The notes: generated by a model from the sequence alone, not told the origin. 64,000 nt of DNA from Acidimicrobiales bacterium (GCA_040219515.1 JAVJSI010000009.1:301457-365456), one strand, 5' to 3'; counted from the first letter of the stretch, positions 9,345 through 17,989 are shown. Numbers and translations: made by a program.

Positions 9345-11030
9345 CTAGTGGGAGAAGGAGCGGAGGACGCGGCCGGGGCGGGTGCCGGTGTGGGTGCCGT
9401 CCTCGGCGATGACCTGGCCGTTGACGAGCGTTGCCGCGTAGCCCTCGGACTGCACGATGAACCGGCCCTTCTCACCGGGAAAGTCGTGGACGTAGTCGGG
9501 GTAGCAGGCGGCGAGCCGGTCGTAGTCGAACACGTTGACGTCGGCGAACCATCCCGGTTGCAGGCGACCGCGCTCCTTCAGCCGAATCACCGAGGCCGGC
9601 AACGACGTGAGCCGGCGAATGGCCTCGGGAAGGGTGAACGCCTTGCGTTCGCGGGCCCAGTGGGTGAGGAAGAACGTGGACGTGTCGGCGTCGCAGATCT
9701 GTCCGACGTGGGCACCGGCATCGCCGAGACCCGGTGTCACATGGTCGAGTTGGAGGTAGTCGGCGAGGCTGTCGGCGGCCCGGTTGAAGAACCAGACGTT
9801 GTAGAGCTCGCGTCCCTCGCTCTCGAGCAGCCGATCGACGACGAGCTCGACCGGATGGACCCCGGCCGCGGCCGCCAGGGCGGCGAGCGAACCCTCCGCG
9901 CTCCCCTCGACCTGATAGTCGGGGTATTCGCCCAACCCGAGCGGATGGATGTGGGCCGGGTCGTACCAGGTGCCGGCGGCCACCCCTTCCTCCAACAGCA
10001 ACGCCCGTTCGTCGGCGTCCTTCAACACCGCGAGCCGTGCCTCCATCGTCGGCAACTCCGACAGCCGCTTCCACGCCGGCGTGGCCACCGGCATCATCTG
10101 GCGAAGGCCGACGAGCACGCCGCCGGGCCGGGTCTGGCTGAGCGCCGACACCCGACGACCCCTCGCGGCCTGATCCTGGAAGTAGGCGTCCTGGCGCGGC
10201 ACGACCTTGGGCGGCGCATCGCCCACGCCGCCGCTGAAGAGCACGTCGGTGCCGGTGTCGGCCACCGCATCGAGCAGCCGGTACTCCTCGTCGCGACGCG
10301 TCGCCATGTCGAGTACGGCTTGGAACAACCCGCCACCGGCAGCCTGCATGGCCTCACCCACGGCCACGTACTCCTCGATCGGCGCCCAGGTGCCGGGCAC
10401 GTGGCGGCCATCGGGCACCTTGTGCAAGAGGATGCGTGACGTCGAGAAGCCGACCGCACCATCGGCCACGGCCTGACCCGCGATCTCGCCCAGTTCCGCG
10501 AGCTCCGCCGCCGTCGGTGTCTCGTCCGACAGCGAGCGCTCGCCCATGACGTGGTAGCGAGCCGCGCAGTGGCCGACGAGCCCGACCACGTTGAGCGCCG
10601 GCGACAGCCCCTCGACCGCGTCCAGGTACTCGCCGTAGGTCGACCAGTTCCAGGGAAGACCCCCGAGGATGGCGTCCTTGGGGATGTCCTCGACCGACTC
10701 CATCATCTCGGCCAGGTACTCGCGGTTCTCCGGCTTCACCGGCGCGAACGTCACACCACAATTGCCGATCATGGCCGTGGTGACACCGTGCCAACTGGCC
10801 GAGGTCATCATCGGGTCCCAGCCGATCTGGGCGTCGAGATGGGTGTGGAGATCGACGAATCCCGGACTCACGATCTTGCCGGTGGCATCGATCTCACGCG
10901 CCGCAGCGGTGTCGGCGAGATCGCCGACCGCCGAGATGCGGTCACCATCGATCGCCACGTCGGCCCGGAGCGGTTCGGCACCGGTGCCATCGACGACCGT
11001 GCCGCCACGGATGATCAGTTCATGCGACAT
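9345..11030 (-). CDS. N-acyl-D-amino-acid deacylase-like amidohydrolase (copy 1)
   Basis: This 561-residue protein is an amidohydrolase family 3 member. It starts MSHELIIRGGTVVDGTG, carries the metal-binding HTH motif at residues 62-64 (DLHTHLD) and the conserved GNCGVTFAPV segment, and ends in the beta-sandwich return. D-aminoacylases hydrolyse N-acyl-D-amino acids; in actinobacteria many homologues act on other amides, so the substrate is open. Two further homologues lie side by side at 29981-33473. It is transcribed alone leftward and probably terminated by the inverted repeat that follows its stop. It is likely cytoplasmic, as no signal peptide is seen. Confidence 0.88.
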   Translation of the reverse strand: MSHELIIRGGTVVDGTGAEPLRADVAIDGDRISAVGDLADTAAAREIDATGKIVSPGFVDLHTHLDAQIGWDPMMTSASWHGVTTAMIGNCGVTFAPVKPENREYLAEMMESVEDIPKDAILGGLPWNWSTYGEYLDAVEGLSPALNVVGLVGHCAARYHVMGERSLSDETPTAAELAELGEIAGQAVADGAVGFSTSRILLHKVPDGRHVPGTWAPIEEYVAVGEAMQAAGGGLFQAVLDMATRRDEEYRLLDAVADTGTDVLFSGGVGDAPPKVVPRQDAYFQDQAARGRRVSALSQTRPGGVLVGLRQMMPVATPAWKRLSELPTMEARLAVLKDADERALLLEEGVAAGTWYDPAHIHPLGLGEYPDYQVEGSAEGSLAALAAAAGVHPVELVVDRLLESEGRELYNVWFFNRAADSLADYLQLDHVTPGLGDAGAHVGQICDADTSTFFLTHWARERKAFTLPEAIRRLTSLPASVIRLKERGRLQPGWFADVNVFDYDRLAACYPDYVHDFPGEKGRFIVQSEGYAATLVNGQVIAEDGTHTGTRPGRVLRSFSH

Positions 11031-11085
11031 GAAACCCTCCCGGACCAGACGTTAGGCCCGGAAGGGTTCCACGATCGAATGTGGA

Positions 11086-11613
11086 TCAGCCGAGTTCGAT
11101 CCCGCAGCCGGCGACCTCACCCATCAGGGCGAAGATGCCGGCGCCGGCTTCGTCGTCACCGGTGAGGGAGCTGACGAAGAAGCCCTTCAACACGTCCTCG
11201 GTGAAGATGCCACGAATGCAGGCCTCCTGCTCGGAGTCGAGCTCGCCGAAGTCCATGTCGTCGACGAAGGACTCACCCATGTCGATACAGGAGAACATGC
11301 CGTCGACGATGGTCTCGGCCTCACTCTGGGTCCATGCGACGCCGTCGATGTCACCGACGTCGGCCGCGGTCACGCCCAGTTCGTTGAGGCGATCCTCGCC
11401 CACCGTGCCGACAACATTGCTGGCGAAGCACTCGGCTTCGCTTCGATCGGCGGTGAGGGAGCCTTCGTCGTCCATCATGTCGTCGGCGATGGCCTGCACC
11501 AATGGACTGTCGGATGGCGCGGCGTTGCCGCCGCCGCCGTCGTCGTCGCCGCACGCGCCGGCAAGGAGGACCACGCTCAGCAGCGCGGTTGCGATCTTCA
11601 AGAGATTTGTCAT
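11086..11613 (-). CDS. Small secreted lipoprotein, unknown function
   Basis: 175 residues from the ATG at 11613, which begins a clear lipoprotein signal: MTNLLKIATALLSVVLLAGAC, with the lipidated Cys at 21. An acidic Gly/Asp linker follows. The mature part contains paired Cys and acidic helices (SEAECFASNVV, MFSCIDMG, EQEACIRGIF), suggesting disulfides and an all-helical domain. It is reminiscent of small Acidimicrobiia envelope proteins but I do not recognise a named family. An upstream ATG at 11667 would bury the signal, so it is rejected. It stands between the amidohydrolase and the TetR gene, all leftward. Confidence 0.75.
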   Translation of the reverse strand: MTNLLKIATALLSVVLLAGACGDDDGGGGNAAPSDSPLVQAIADDMMDDEGSLTADRSEAECFASNVVGTVGEDRLNELGVTAADVGDIDGVAWTQSEAETIVDGMFSCIDMGESFVDDMDFGELDSEQEACIRGIFTEDVLKGFFVSSLTGDDEAGAGIFALMGEVAGCGIELG

Positions 11614-11663
11614 TTCAGGGGTGTTCCTTTTCGCCGTGGATCCCGGATGACCGGGTGGATACG

Positions 11664-12251
11664 TCAACCGTCGGCATCGAGGAGAAAAAGTTCAGCCGCG
11701 TCCTCGAGCTCACGGGCTCCCTGATCGTAGGGGTTCCACCCGTTCTTCCAGGCGATCAGCTCGGAGAACCAGATGTGTTCGAGTGAGCGGATGATCTTCT
11801 CGCGCCGCTCGGCCGGGTAATCCGCGGTGAACGCGCTGCGCAACATGGCGCTGAACATCACGTGGAGCGTCTCCTGACTCGGCGCGCCGTGGGGACCCTC
11901 GGCGATGAGACCGCCGATCACCGCCGCGGACACCTTGGGATTCTCGGCCATCGCGCGCGTGGTGCGGCCCAGGATGTCGAGCACCCGTTCGAGGGTGGTG
12001 GCACCGCCGGCCGGGCGGCGAGCGACCGACGCTTCGAGGCCCGACAGCCACTCGGTCATGGATGCGGCCAGCAGGTGATCCTTGGACGAGAAGTAGTGGT
12101 ACACCGTGCCGAGGGCGACGTCGGCCCGTTCGGCGACGGCTCGCATCTGCACTCCGTCGTAGCCGCCCTCTGCCGCGAGCTCGATGGCTGCCAGCAGGAC
12201 CCGCCGTCGACGTTGCTCCTGTTTTTCCGTGAGCGACCGCTGCTCTGCCAT
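11664..12251 (-). CDS. TetR-family regulator, KstR-like
   Basis: 195 residues from the ATG at 12251. The upstream extension of the frame is antisense to the LLM gene and is rejected. The N-terminal HTH reads GYDGVQMRAVAERADVALG then TVYHYFSSKDHLL, very close to KstR, the repressor of sterol-catabolism genes in mycobacteria and rhodococci. A helical ligand-binding domain follows. KstR-type proteins are released by a CoA-ester intermediate. It diverges from the LLM oxidoreductase with 45 bases between starts, so an operator is expected there. I could not see a KstR consensus site, so the KstR assignment is moderate. Confidence 0.82.
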   Translation of the reverse strand: MAEQRSLTEKQEQRRRRVLLAAIELAAEGGYDGVQMRAVAERADVALGTVYHYFSSKDHLLAASMTEWLSGLEASVARRPAGGATTLERVLDILGRTTRAMAENPKVSAAVIGGLIAEGPHGAPSQETLHVMFSAMLRSAFTADYPAERREKIIRSLEHIWFSELIAWKNGWNPYDQGARELEDAAELFLLDADG

Positions 12252-12296
12252 CCTTCGATGGTAGTTGTACGTGCCCCCGAGGAAGACAGGCCGAGA

Positions 12297-13331
12297 ATGA
12301 CCGACCACCGAATGAGAATCGATGCAGGGCTCATGGGTGACCTCACGGTCGCGCCGGAACGAGCCCGGGAACTCGCGGCCACCGGCCTCGACGGACTCTT
12401 CACCTTCGAGGGGAACAGCGATGTCTTCTTTCCCCTCGTCCACGCCACCGGCCTCGACGTGGATCTGTACACCAACGTCGCCATCGCCTTCCCGCGTTCG
12501 CCCATGCACCTCGCCTACCAGGCGTGGGATCTCCACCGGGCCAGCGGCGGGCGGTTCACCCTGGGCCTCGGCACCCAGATCAAGCCCCACATCGAGCGCC
12601 GGTACTCCGCCACCTGGGGCAAGCCCGTTGCCCGGATGGTCGAACTCATCGAAGTACTGCGGGAGATCTGGGGAAACTGGATCGACGGCAGTCCGCTCCG
12701 ACACGACGGCGAGTTCTACCGGGTCGACCTGATGACGCCGATGTTCGTTCCGAAGGAACTCGGACACCCTCGACCGCAGATCTGGGCCGGCGCGCTCGGA
12801 CCCCGGATGACCGAGGCGATGGCACAACACGCCGATGGCATCGTCATCCACCCGTTCAACACCGGCGCCTTCCTGGCCGAGCGAACCGTGCCGATGATCG
12901 ACGCGGGACTCGAGGCCGGTGGCCGACGCCGGGAGGACTTCACGCTCAACGTGGGCTGCATCGCCAATCCCTGTCTGACCGACGAGGAGTACGAGCGCGC
13001 CTCGACGGCGATGCGGTTCAACCTGGCGTTCTACGGTTCGACCCCCGCGTACCGGGTGACACTCGACCACCACGGCCTCGGCGATCTCCAGCCGAAGCTG
13101 CGCGAGGTCACGAAGTCGGGCGACTGGTCGACCCTCGGCGATCTCATCGACGACGACGTGCTCGACCTGCTGGCCGTGCGTGGCACCCCCCAGGACTGTG
13201 CGGCCCGCCTCACCGAGGAGTACGGGGGCGTCGCCGACCGCCTGTCGCTGACGGTGTCGACCGCGACCGACGAAGCCCTCCGCCAGATGATCGCGGCGAT
13301 GGAACCGGATCGGTCAGCGGCGCATCGCTAG
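12297..13331 (+). CDS. LLM-class (F420-type) oxidoreductase
   Basis: 344 residues from the ATG at 12297, with a GAGGAAG ribosome-binding site about 12 bases upstream. Luciferase-like TIM-barrel motifs are present: TGLDGLFTFEGNSD, GGRFTLGLGTQIKPHIERRY and PRPQIWAGALGPRMTEAMAQHADG. This pattern fits the TIGR03617-like F420-dependent group common in actinobacteria. Such enzymes use reduced F420 or FMN to reduce or oxidise organic substrates. It is divergent from the KstR-like regulator, so it is a likely target of it. The substrate is unknown. Confidence 0.88.
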   Translation: MTDHRMRIDAGLMGDLTVAPERARELAATGLDGLFTFEGNSDVFFPLVHATGLDVDLYTNVAIAFPRSPMHLAYQAWDLHRASGGRFTLGLGTQIKPHIERRYSATWGKPVARMVELIEVLREIWGNWIDGSPLRHDGEFYRVDLMTPMFVPKELGHPRPQIWAGALGPRMTEAMAQHADGIVIHPFNTGAFLAERTVPMIDAGLEAGGRRREDFTLNVGCIANPCLTDEEYERASTAMRFNLAFYGSTPAYRVTLDHHGLGDLQPKLREVTKSGDWSTLGDLIDDDVLDLLAVRGTPQDCAARLTEEYGGVADRLSLTVSTATDEALRQMIAAMEPDRSAAHR

Positions 13332-13341
13332 GGTGAATGTC

Positions 13342-14070
13342 ATGAAAACACGATTGGTGGCAACGGCAGTCCTGATGCTCACACTGGTGGCCGCAGGGTG
13401 TGGTGACGACAGCGGACCGAGTGGCGCGTTCGGACCCGGCGCGGTCGGCAATGACGCATCTCCGAGCGGCGGCGTCGACGGCCCCGAGGACCTGGGCGAG
13501 CTCGGCGACCTCGGGGCGGCCGGCGACATCCTCGAGGACCTCTCCGACGGCTCGTTCGATCCGGGCGATCTCGAGGACCTCATGGAGAACGCCGAGGACA
13601 TGGCCGAGAGCTTCGGCGGCTCCGGCTCGGGGACCGTGTCCATCAACGACGAAACGATCTCGTTCGCATCGGAGATCTGCTTCGCCGGCCAGGGCGACTT
13701 CACCATCGAGGGGGCGGGCGAGACCGCCGACGGCACGCCGGTGTGGGTGTCGATCGATCAGTCGACCGATTCCCGCGAGGACATGGAGGACTTCATGAGC
13801 GAGGAGATGCTCGACACCATGTTCGGTGATGCCGACACCATGACGAACGCCAGCTTCGACGTCGAGTACGGCCGCGCTGAGTTGTTCGGGAGCGGAGACG
13901 ACACCATGCCGAATTTCAGTGCCTTCAGCGGGGTCGGCAGCGAGGATCAACTCACCATGGAATTGAGCGGCAACGGCGCGTCGGGTTCGGGCGAGGCCAC
14001 CGACTTCAACTTCGTCTCCGGCGACTTCGAGGAGAGGTACCCCTTCACGTTCGAGGCGAGCTGCTCCTGA
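13342..14070 (+). CDS. Secreted lipoprotein, unknown function
   Basis: 242 residues from the ATG at 13342; a GTG three codons earlier is possible. The lipoprotein signal is MKTRLVATAVLMLTLVAAGC with lipidated Cys20, then a Gly/Asp/Glu-rich low-complexity stretch to about residue 90. The mature domain contains ISFASEICFAGQGDFTIEG and DFEERYPFTFEASC, a beta-rich pattern with two Cys likely forming a disulfide. It is exported and membrane anchored; the role is unknown. It overlaps tail-to-tail by 26 bases with the Rieske oxygenase gene on the other strand. Confidence 0.75.
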   Translation: MKTRLVATAVLMLTLVAAGCGDDSGPSGAFGPGAVGNDASPSGGVDGPEDLGELGDLGAAGDILEDLSDGSFDPGDLEDLMENAEDMAESFGGSGSGTVSINDETISFASEICFAGQGDFTIEGAGETADGTPVWVSIDQSTDSREDMEDFMSEEMLDTMFGDADTMTNASFDVEYGRAELFGSGDDTMPNFSAFSGVGSEDQLTMELSGNGASGSGEATDFNFVSGDFEERYPFTFEASCS

Positions 14071-15391
14071 TCCGCACCCCGGAATCGACGCCGGTGAGGC
14101 GGTCGAGGTTGCGATGCAGGTTGATGATCCGGCACTCCTCGCCTGACAAGGTGAGGTGGGTGAGCCCGGGCGAGTGGAGCCCGCGGTGGGAGCGTTCGAC
14201 GTTCGCGATGTCCTGGTCGACGACCAGACCCATCGAATAGGACCCGGCCTCGATCTCGGCGGTGATCGGGTCACGACGGGGCGCGTCGGGGTCGACCCGA
14301 TCGAATGCCATCACGTCGAGATACCCGTCATCGGCCGTGTCCCCGGGCCGGGCCCGGACGACCTGGAGCATGTCGCCGAAGACGAGCACGGTGATGTTGG
14401 GGAACAGGTTGTACTGCTCCATCGTCATGATCTGCGTGGTGTCGAACCGGGCGAGGTCGACGCCCTCCTTGGCGAGGAAGTGGGCACGGACCATTCCGGC
14501 CAGCACGTCGCGCAGGGTGGAGCCCTCGGGAATCGGCGGGCACGCGCCGGCATCGTTGCCCTCGCCGATGCCGATACGGCCACCCATCACCTCGACGAAA
14601 CCCTCCCAGATCTCCTGGTCGGTGGCACCGCCTCGAAGACGCGGCGACGCCACGCCGTAGGGCTGGGTGAGGCGTCCGTGCCGTTCCCAGATCACCTGGG
14701 GGCTGTTGACGTCGTCCACCATGCGCAACATCTCGGGGTGGATCCCCTGAACGTGGTAGGTCTCGCTGAAACCGTCGATGATCGTCTTCCAGTTGGCCTT
14801 CACCGGGATCGACAGCAACGCCTTGCAACGGAAATCGTCGAGGTCGGCCCAGGCCACCTCGGCCGGCACCGGCGCGAGGAACGCGTCGAGCGGTTCGGCA
14901 TCGGCGGACGGGTTGACGAACACCATCGGTCCCCAGGTGCCCACCGAGCCGGCGATGAGAGGGAGGGCGTCGTTGCGCAGCGCGCCGAAGCCCTTGCGGG
15001 ACGGCACCTCGCGGAGCTGTCCCTCGAGGTTCCACGACCAGCGATGGAACGGGCACCGCAGCTCGGCCAGTCCCTGCTCGTGCCGTTCGCACAGCTCGCT
15101 CCCCCGGTGCAGGCAGACGTTCTGGAACGCCCGCAGCTCGTCGTCGTTGCCGCGCACGATCAGCATCGACACCGCGCCGACCTGGTAGACGAAGACGTCG
15201 CCGGGGTTCTTCACATGGTCGATCGAGCAGGCCAGCTGCCAGGTCGAGGACCACACCTTGTCGGCCTCGACCGCCGCCCACGCGGGGTCGGTGTAGCGCG
15301 AGGCGTCGACCTTCACCGGCGCGTCGACCTTGCCGACCGAGACGATCGTCTCGCCCACCGGTGCGTCATCAGTGAGCACGCTGTCGGTCAC
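14045..15391 (-). CDS. Rieske [2Fe-2S] aromatic-ring-hydroxylating oxygenase, large subunit
   Basis: 448 residues from a GTG at 15391, which lies 10 bases after the ArsC-like stop. The Rieske cluster motif is CLHRG (Cys and His), about 17 residues, then CPFHRW. The mononuclear iron site follows in FSETYHVQGIHPEM. This is the alpha-subunit layout of ring-hydroxylating dioxygenases and demethylases. Reductase and ferredoxin genes are not adjacent. It is the third gene of a leftward operon after an acyl-CoA ligase and an ArsC-family protein, so it probably acts on an aromatic or CoA-linked substrate. The exact start is uncertain. Confidence 0.87.
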   Translation of the reverse strand: MTDSVLTDDAPVGETIVSVGKVDAPVKVDASRYTDPAWAAVEADKVWSSTWQLACSIDHVKNPGDVFVYQVGAVSMLIVRGNDDELRAFQNVCLHRGSELCERHEQGLAELRCPFHRWSWNLEGQLREVPSRKGFGALRNDALPLIAGSVGTWGPMVFVNPSADAEPLDAFLAPVPAEVAWADLDDFRCKALLSIPVKANWKTIIDGFSETYHVQGIHPEMLRMVDDVNSPQVIWERHGRLTQPYGVASPRLRGGATDQEIWEGFVEVMGGRIGIGEGNDAGACPPIPEGSTLRDVLAGMVRAHFLAKEGVDLARFDTTQIMTMEQYNLFPNITVLVFGDMLQVVRARPGDTADDGYLDVMAFDRVDPDAPRRDPITAEIEAGSYSMGLVVDQDIANVERSHRGLHSPGLTHLTLSGEECRIINLHRNLDRLTGVDSGVRIRSSSPRT

Positions 15392-15401
15392 GACTCGCCC
15401 G

Positions 15402-15776
15402 TCACGAGGCGAAGATCTCCGCGAGTCGGTCCTTGGCCTTCTTGCCGTCGAGTGGGCGCCCGACGATGGCCTTCTTCGGACCGACGACCACCGGTCGTTC
15501 GAGCAGACGGTGGTAGCGATCGAGCACGTCGACCACCGCATCGGCGTCGCCGACATAGTCGTCCTCGTTCAGCTCCAGCTTCTTGAACTGGCTGTCCTTG
15601 CGGACCAGCCGTTCGACCGGGTCCTCGAGCTTCTCGATGATCGACCGCAGGGTCTTCTCGTCGGGAAAGTCCTTCATGTAGCGGACTTCTTCGAACTCGA
15701 CGCCCATCTCCGTGGCGACCGCCACGGCATTCGACGAAGAGTTTCAATGAGGGTTGTGGTAGATGGTGAAAGTCAT
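15402..15776 (-). CDS. arsC: ArsC/Spx-family thioredoxin-fold protein with in-frame TGA at the catalytic Cys (candidate selenoprotein)
   Basis: From the ATG at 15776 the frame reads MTFTIYHNPH, TGA (15744-15746), then NSSSNAVAVATEMGVEFEEV and on to a normal ArsC C-terminus, 124 residues in all, the usual family length. ArsC proteins have YHNPxC here, so the TGA stands precisely where the catalytic Cys belongs (residue 11). The catalytic-type arginines are kept: LVRK at 59, ERPVVV at 94 and VGRP at 107. A hairpin suited to a bacterial SECIS follows (15710-15727). The simplest reading is selenocysteine. The start overlaps the acyl-CoA ligase stop (ATGA). The part downstream of TGA alone (from 15725) would lack the active site. 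A one-base sequencing error or a decayed gene is the alternative. Whether it reduces arsenate or another thiol substrate is unknown. Confidence 0.82.
15710..15727 (-). promoter_or_regulatory. Candidate bacterial SECIS hairpin
   Basis: Read on the minus strand, CCGTGGC-GGTC-GCCACGG forms a perfect 7-bp stem with a GGUC loop. The stem begins 16 nt after the in-frame TGA, placing the first loop G 24 nt downstream. Known bacterial SECIS elements are hairpins at this distance with a G among the first loop bases, recognised by SelB. The flanking TCTTCG and CGAAGA could form a lower stem. The hairpin lies within codons that also encode a conserved helix. Confidence 0.7.
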
Positions 15777-17308
15777 GAGTACTTCTCCCTGAGTTCGTAC
15801 TTGAGGATCTTCATCGTGGCGTTGCGGGGCAACGGTCCGTCGTGGATCTCGAGGCGTTCCGGCGTCTTCTGTCTCATCAGGCCCGCCGCCGTACACGCCT
15901 CGACCATCTGGTCGAAGGTGAGGTCGGCGTGGCCTTCCGCGGTCTCGATCACCGCACACACCATCTCGCCTCGATCCTTGTCGGGCAAGCCGATCACCGC
16001 GGCGTTGCCGACCTGGGGCAGCGCGTAGAGCACGTCCTCCACTTCCTGCGCCGAGATGTTCTCGCCCTTGCGGATGATGATGTCCTTGACCCGGCCGGTG
16101 AGCGACACGTGGCCATCCTCGCGGCGCACGCCGAGATCGCCGGTCTTGAACCGTCCCTGTTCGTCGAAGGCCTCGGCCTCCAGCGACGCATCGGTGTAGC
16201 CCTTGAACAGCATCGGGCCGCTCACCCGCACCTCACCCACCTCGCCGGGGGCGGCGGGGGAACCGTCGGCAGTCACGATGTCGACCTGACAGTCGCGAAT
16301 CGGTGCACCCTCGGTGTGGGCGAGCTGGTCGTCGGTGTCGGACGGCGACCCCTGGCAGATCATCGGGCACTCGGTCATGCCGTAGCCGTGGGCGATGGGG
16401 ATGCCCATCTTCTCCTTGACCTCGAAGTAGATCTCGGGCGGCATCGGCGCGCCGCCGCCGGCCATGGCCCGCAGCCGGGGCATGGCCGGCCCGACGACCT
16501 TCTGATCCTCGGCCAGGAACATCTGGTAGAACGCGGTGGACCCGCCGGCCAACGTCGCCCCGTTGGCGGCATAGGCCTCGACGGCGCCGGCGGGGCTGAA
16601 CCGCTCGATGAGCACGGCGGGGAAGCCGTTGACGAGCATCATCACGATGTAGTCGGGGCCTCCGATGTGGGCGTAGGGGAACGCAATCGACCCGACATCG
16701 CTCTCGTCCGCCTCGAGCGCGATGGCCAGCCCGGTGCCCGCAGCGAGCAGCGTGCCGTCGGTGTGCTTCACGCCCTTCGGATCGGAGGTGGTTCCCGAGG
16801 TGTAGTAGAGCCATCGCACCGCATCACCGTCGGTCGGCGCCGGTGGCAGCGTCGACGGGTCGCCGTGAGGGAGCTCGTCGTAGGCGGTGAGCACGGTGGG
16901 CGGATCGGTCAGGCCCGCGCTCACCTCGGTGGCCATCGCCGCGTAGTCGAACCCACCCCACTCCCCGGGCGTGAACACGAACTCCGCCGACGTCTGCTGG
17001 ATGCAGAAGCCCACCTCCCGGTGCCGGTAGATGTGGATGATCGGGTTCTGGACCGCACCGAGCCGCGACAACGCGAAACTCAGGAGCACGGTCTCGATGC
17101 GAGTCGGCAGCACCCAGGTGACCGCAGTACCGGCCCCGATGCCGAGATCCTGGAGACCGGCAGCGACCCGGTCGACCTCGTCGGCCACCTCGCGACAGGT
17201 CATCGTGCGCCCGCCGTCGTCGATCAGCAGCGGCAGATCGGGTGACAGTTCGGCCCGGCGCTGCAGGAGCTCGGGGAACGTGGTGGCGTCGAGGATCTTC
17301 TCCGTCAT
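15773..17308 (-). CDS. AMP-dependent acyl-CoA synthetase/ligase
   Basis: This 511-residue ANL-superfamily enzyme shows the ATP/AMP motif YYTSGTTSDPKGVKHTD around residue 168-184, the adenylate segment HGYGMTECP, the GDLG motif and GRVKDIIIRKGENI hinge. The catalytic Lys lies near the C-terminus (RNATMKILKYEL). It activates a carboxylic acid to its CoA thioester, the entry step of beta-oxidation or sterol side-chain breakdown. The acyl substrate is unknown. It is first in the leftward operon with the ArsC-family protein and the Rieske oxygenase, and its stop overlaps the ArsC-like start. Confidence 0.92.
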   Translation of the reverse strand: MTEKILDATTFPELLQRRAELSPDLPLLIDDGGRTMTCREVADEVDRVAAGLQDLGIGAGTAVTWVLPTRIETVLLSFALSRLGAVQNPIIHIYRHREVGFCIQQTSAEFVFTPGEWGGFDYAAMATEVSAGLTDPPTVLTAYDELPHGDPSTLPPAPTDGDAVRWLYYTSGTTSDPKGVKHTDGTLLAAGTGLAIALEADESDVGSIAFPYAHIGGPDYIVMMLVNGFPAVLIERFSPAGAVEAYAANGATLAGGSTAFYQMFLAEDQKVVGPAMPRLRAMAGGGAPMPPEIYFEVKEKMGIPIAHGYGMTECPMICQGSPSDTDDQLAHTEGAPIRDCQVDIVTADGSPAAPGEVGEVRVSGPMLFKGYTDASLEAEAFDEQGRFKTGDLGVRREDGHVSLTGRVKDIIIRKGENISAQEVEDVLYALPQVGNAAVIGLPDKDRGEMVCAVIETAEGHADLTFDQMVEACTAAGLMRQKTPERLEIHDGPLPRNATMKILKYELREKYS

Positions 17309-17365
17309 GACCGGGAGACTACAGAACGAAGCCGAGCCACTGAAGTTCGCCGCTACCGTCCCTCC

Positions 17366-17983
17366 ATGGGCATCTACAGAGACCAGATTCTCCCCCGTGT
17401 CATCGACAAGTCGTTGGGTGGCGAGGAGATCATGCGTCTGCGACGAGAGGTTGCCACCGGCCTCGCCGGCGAAGTGGTGGAGATCGGTTTCGGATCAGGG
17501 CTCAACATGGGCGAGTACCCGGTCGCCGTCACCAGGGTCCACGCCGTCGAACCCGCCGCCGTCGGCCGCAAGCTCGCCGCCGACCGGGTCGCCGCTTCCC
17601 CGATCGAGGTCGACTACATCGGGCTCGACGGCCGCGCCCTTCCGCTGGACGACGATTCGGTCGACGGTGCGCTGTCGACGTTCACGTTGTGCACGATCCC
17701 CGACGAGGACGCCGCCCTCGCCGAACTCGTCCGCGTCGTGCGGCCCGGTGGGTCCGTGCACCTGCTCGAGCATGGCCGGGCGCGCGACGAGAACATCCAC
17801 AGGTGGCAGCGTCGACTCAACCCGATCCAGCGCCGAGTGGGCGACGGGTGCCACCTCGACCGCGATCACCTCGCGCACGTCGAGGCCGCCGGACTCGAGA
17901 TCGAAGAGTCCCGCGAATGGTACGCCAAAGGACCGAAACCGATGGTCGCGTTCTACCTCATCCGGGCGCGGGTACCGGCGTAG
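17366..17983 (+). CDS. Class I SAM-dependent methyltransferase
   Basis: 205 residues with the SAM-binding motif VVEIGFGSGLNMGEYP (residues about 36-51), an acidic strand end AVEPAAVGRK, the LDGRALPLDDDSVDGALSTF segment and VRPGGSVHLLEHG. This matches the Methyltransf_11 (UbiE-like) group, resembling eukaryotic METTL7-like methyltransferases. The substrate is unknown. It stands alone, divergent from the acyl-CoA ligase with 57 bases between starts, and convergent with the SulP transporter gene downstream. Confidence 0.87.
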   Translation: MGIYRDQILPRVIDKSLGGEEIMRLRREVATGLAGEVVEIGFGSGLNMGEYPVAVTRVHAVEPAAVGRKLAADRVAASPIEVDYIGLDGRALPLDDDSVDGALSTFTLCTIPDEDAALAELVRVVRPGGSVHLLEHGRARDENIHRWQRRLNPIQRRVGDGCHLDRDHLAHVEAAGLEIEESREWYAKGPKPMVAFYLIRARVPA

Positions 17984-17989
17984 ATCGGG

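Noticed and set aside
9195..10439. 414-residue rightward open frame
   Set aside because: It is antisense to the amidohydrolase gene, with arginine- and histidine-rich shadow sequence.
11862..12296. Long rightward open frame before the LLM gene
   Set aside because: It is antisense to the KstR-like gene and shows no protein similarity; it exists because of high GC content.
15744..15959. 71-residue open frame on the minus strand ending in MTFTIYHNPH
   Set aside because: Most of it is the acyl-CoA ligase gene in another frame; only its end is real, as the N-terminus of the ArsC-family gene broken by the TGA.
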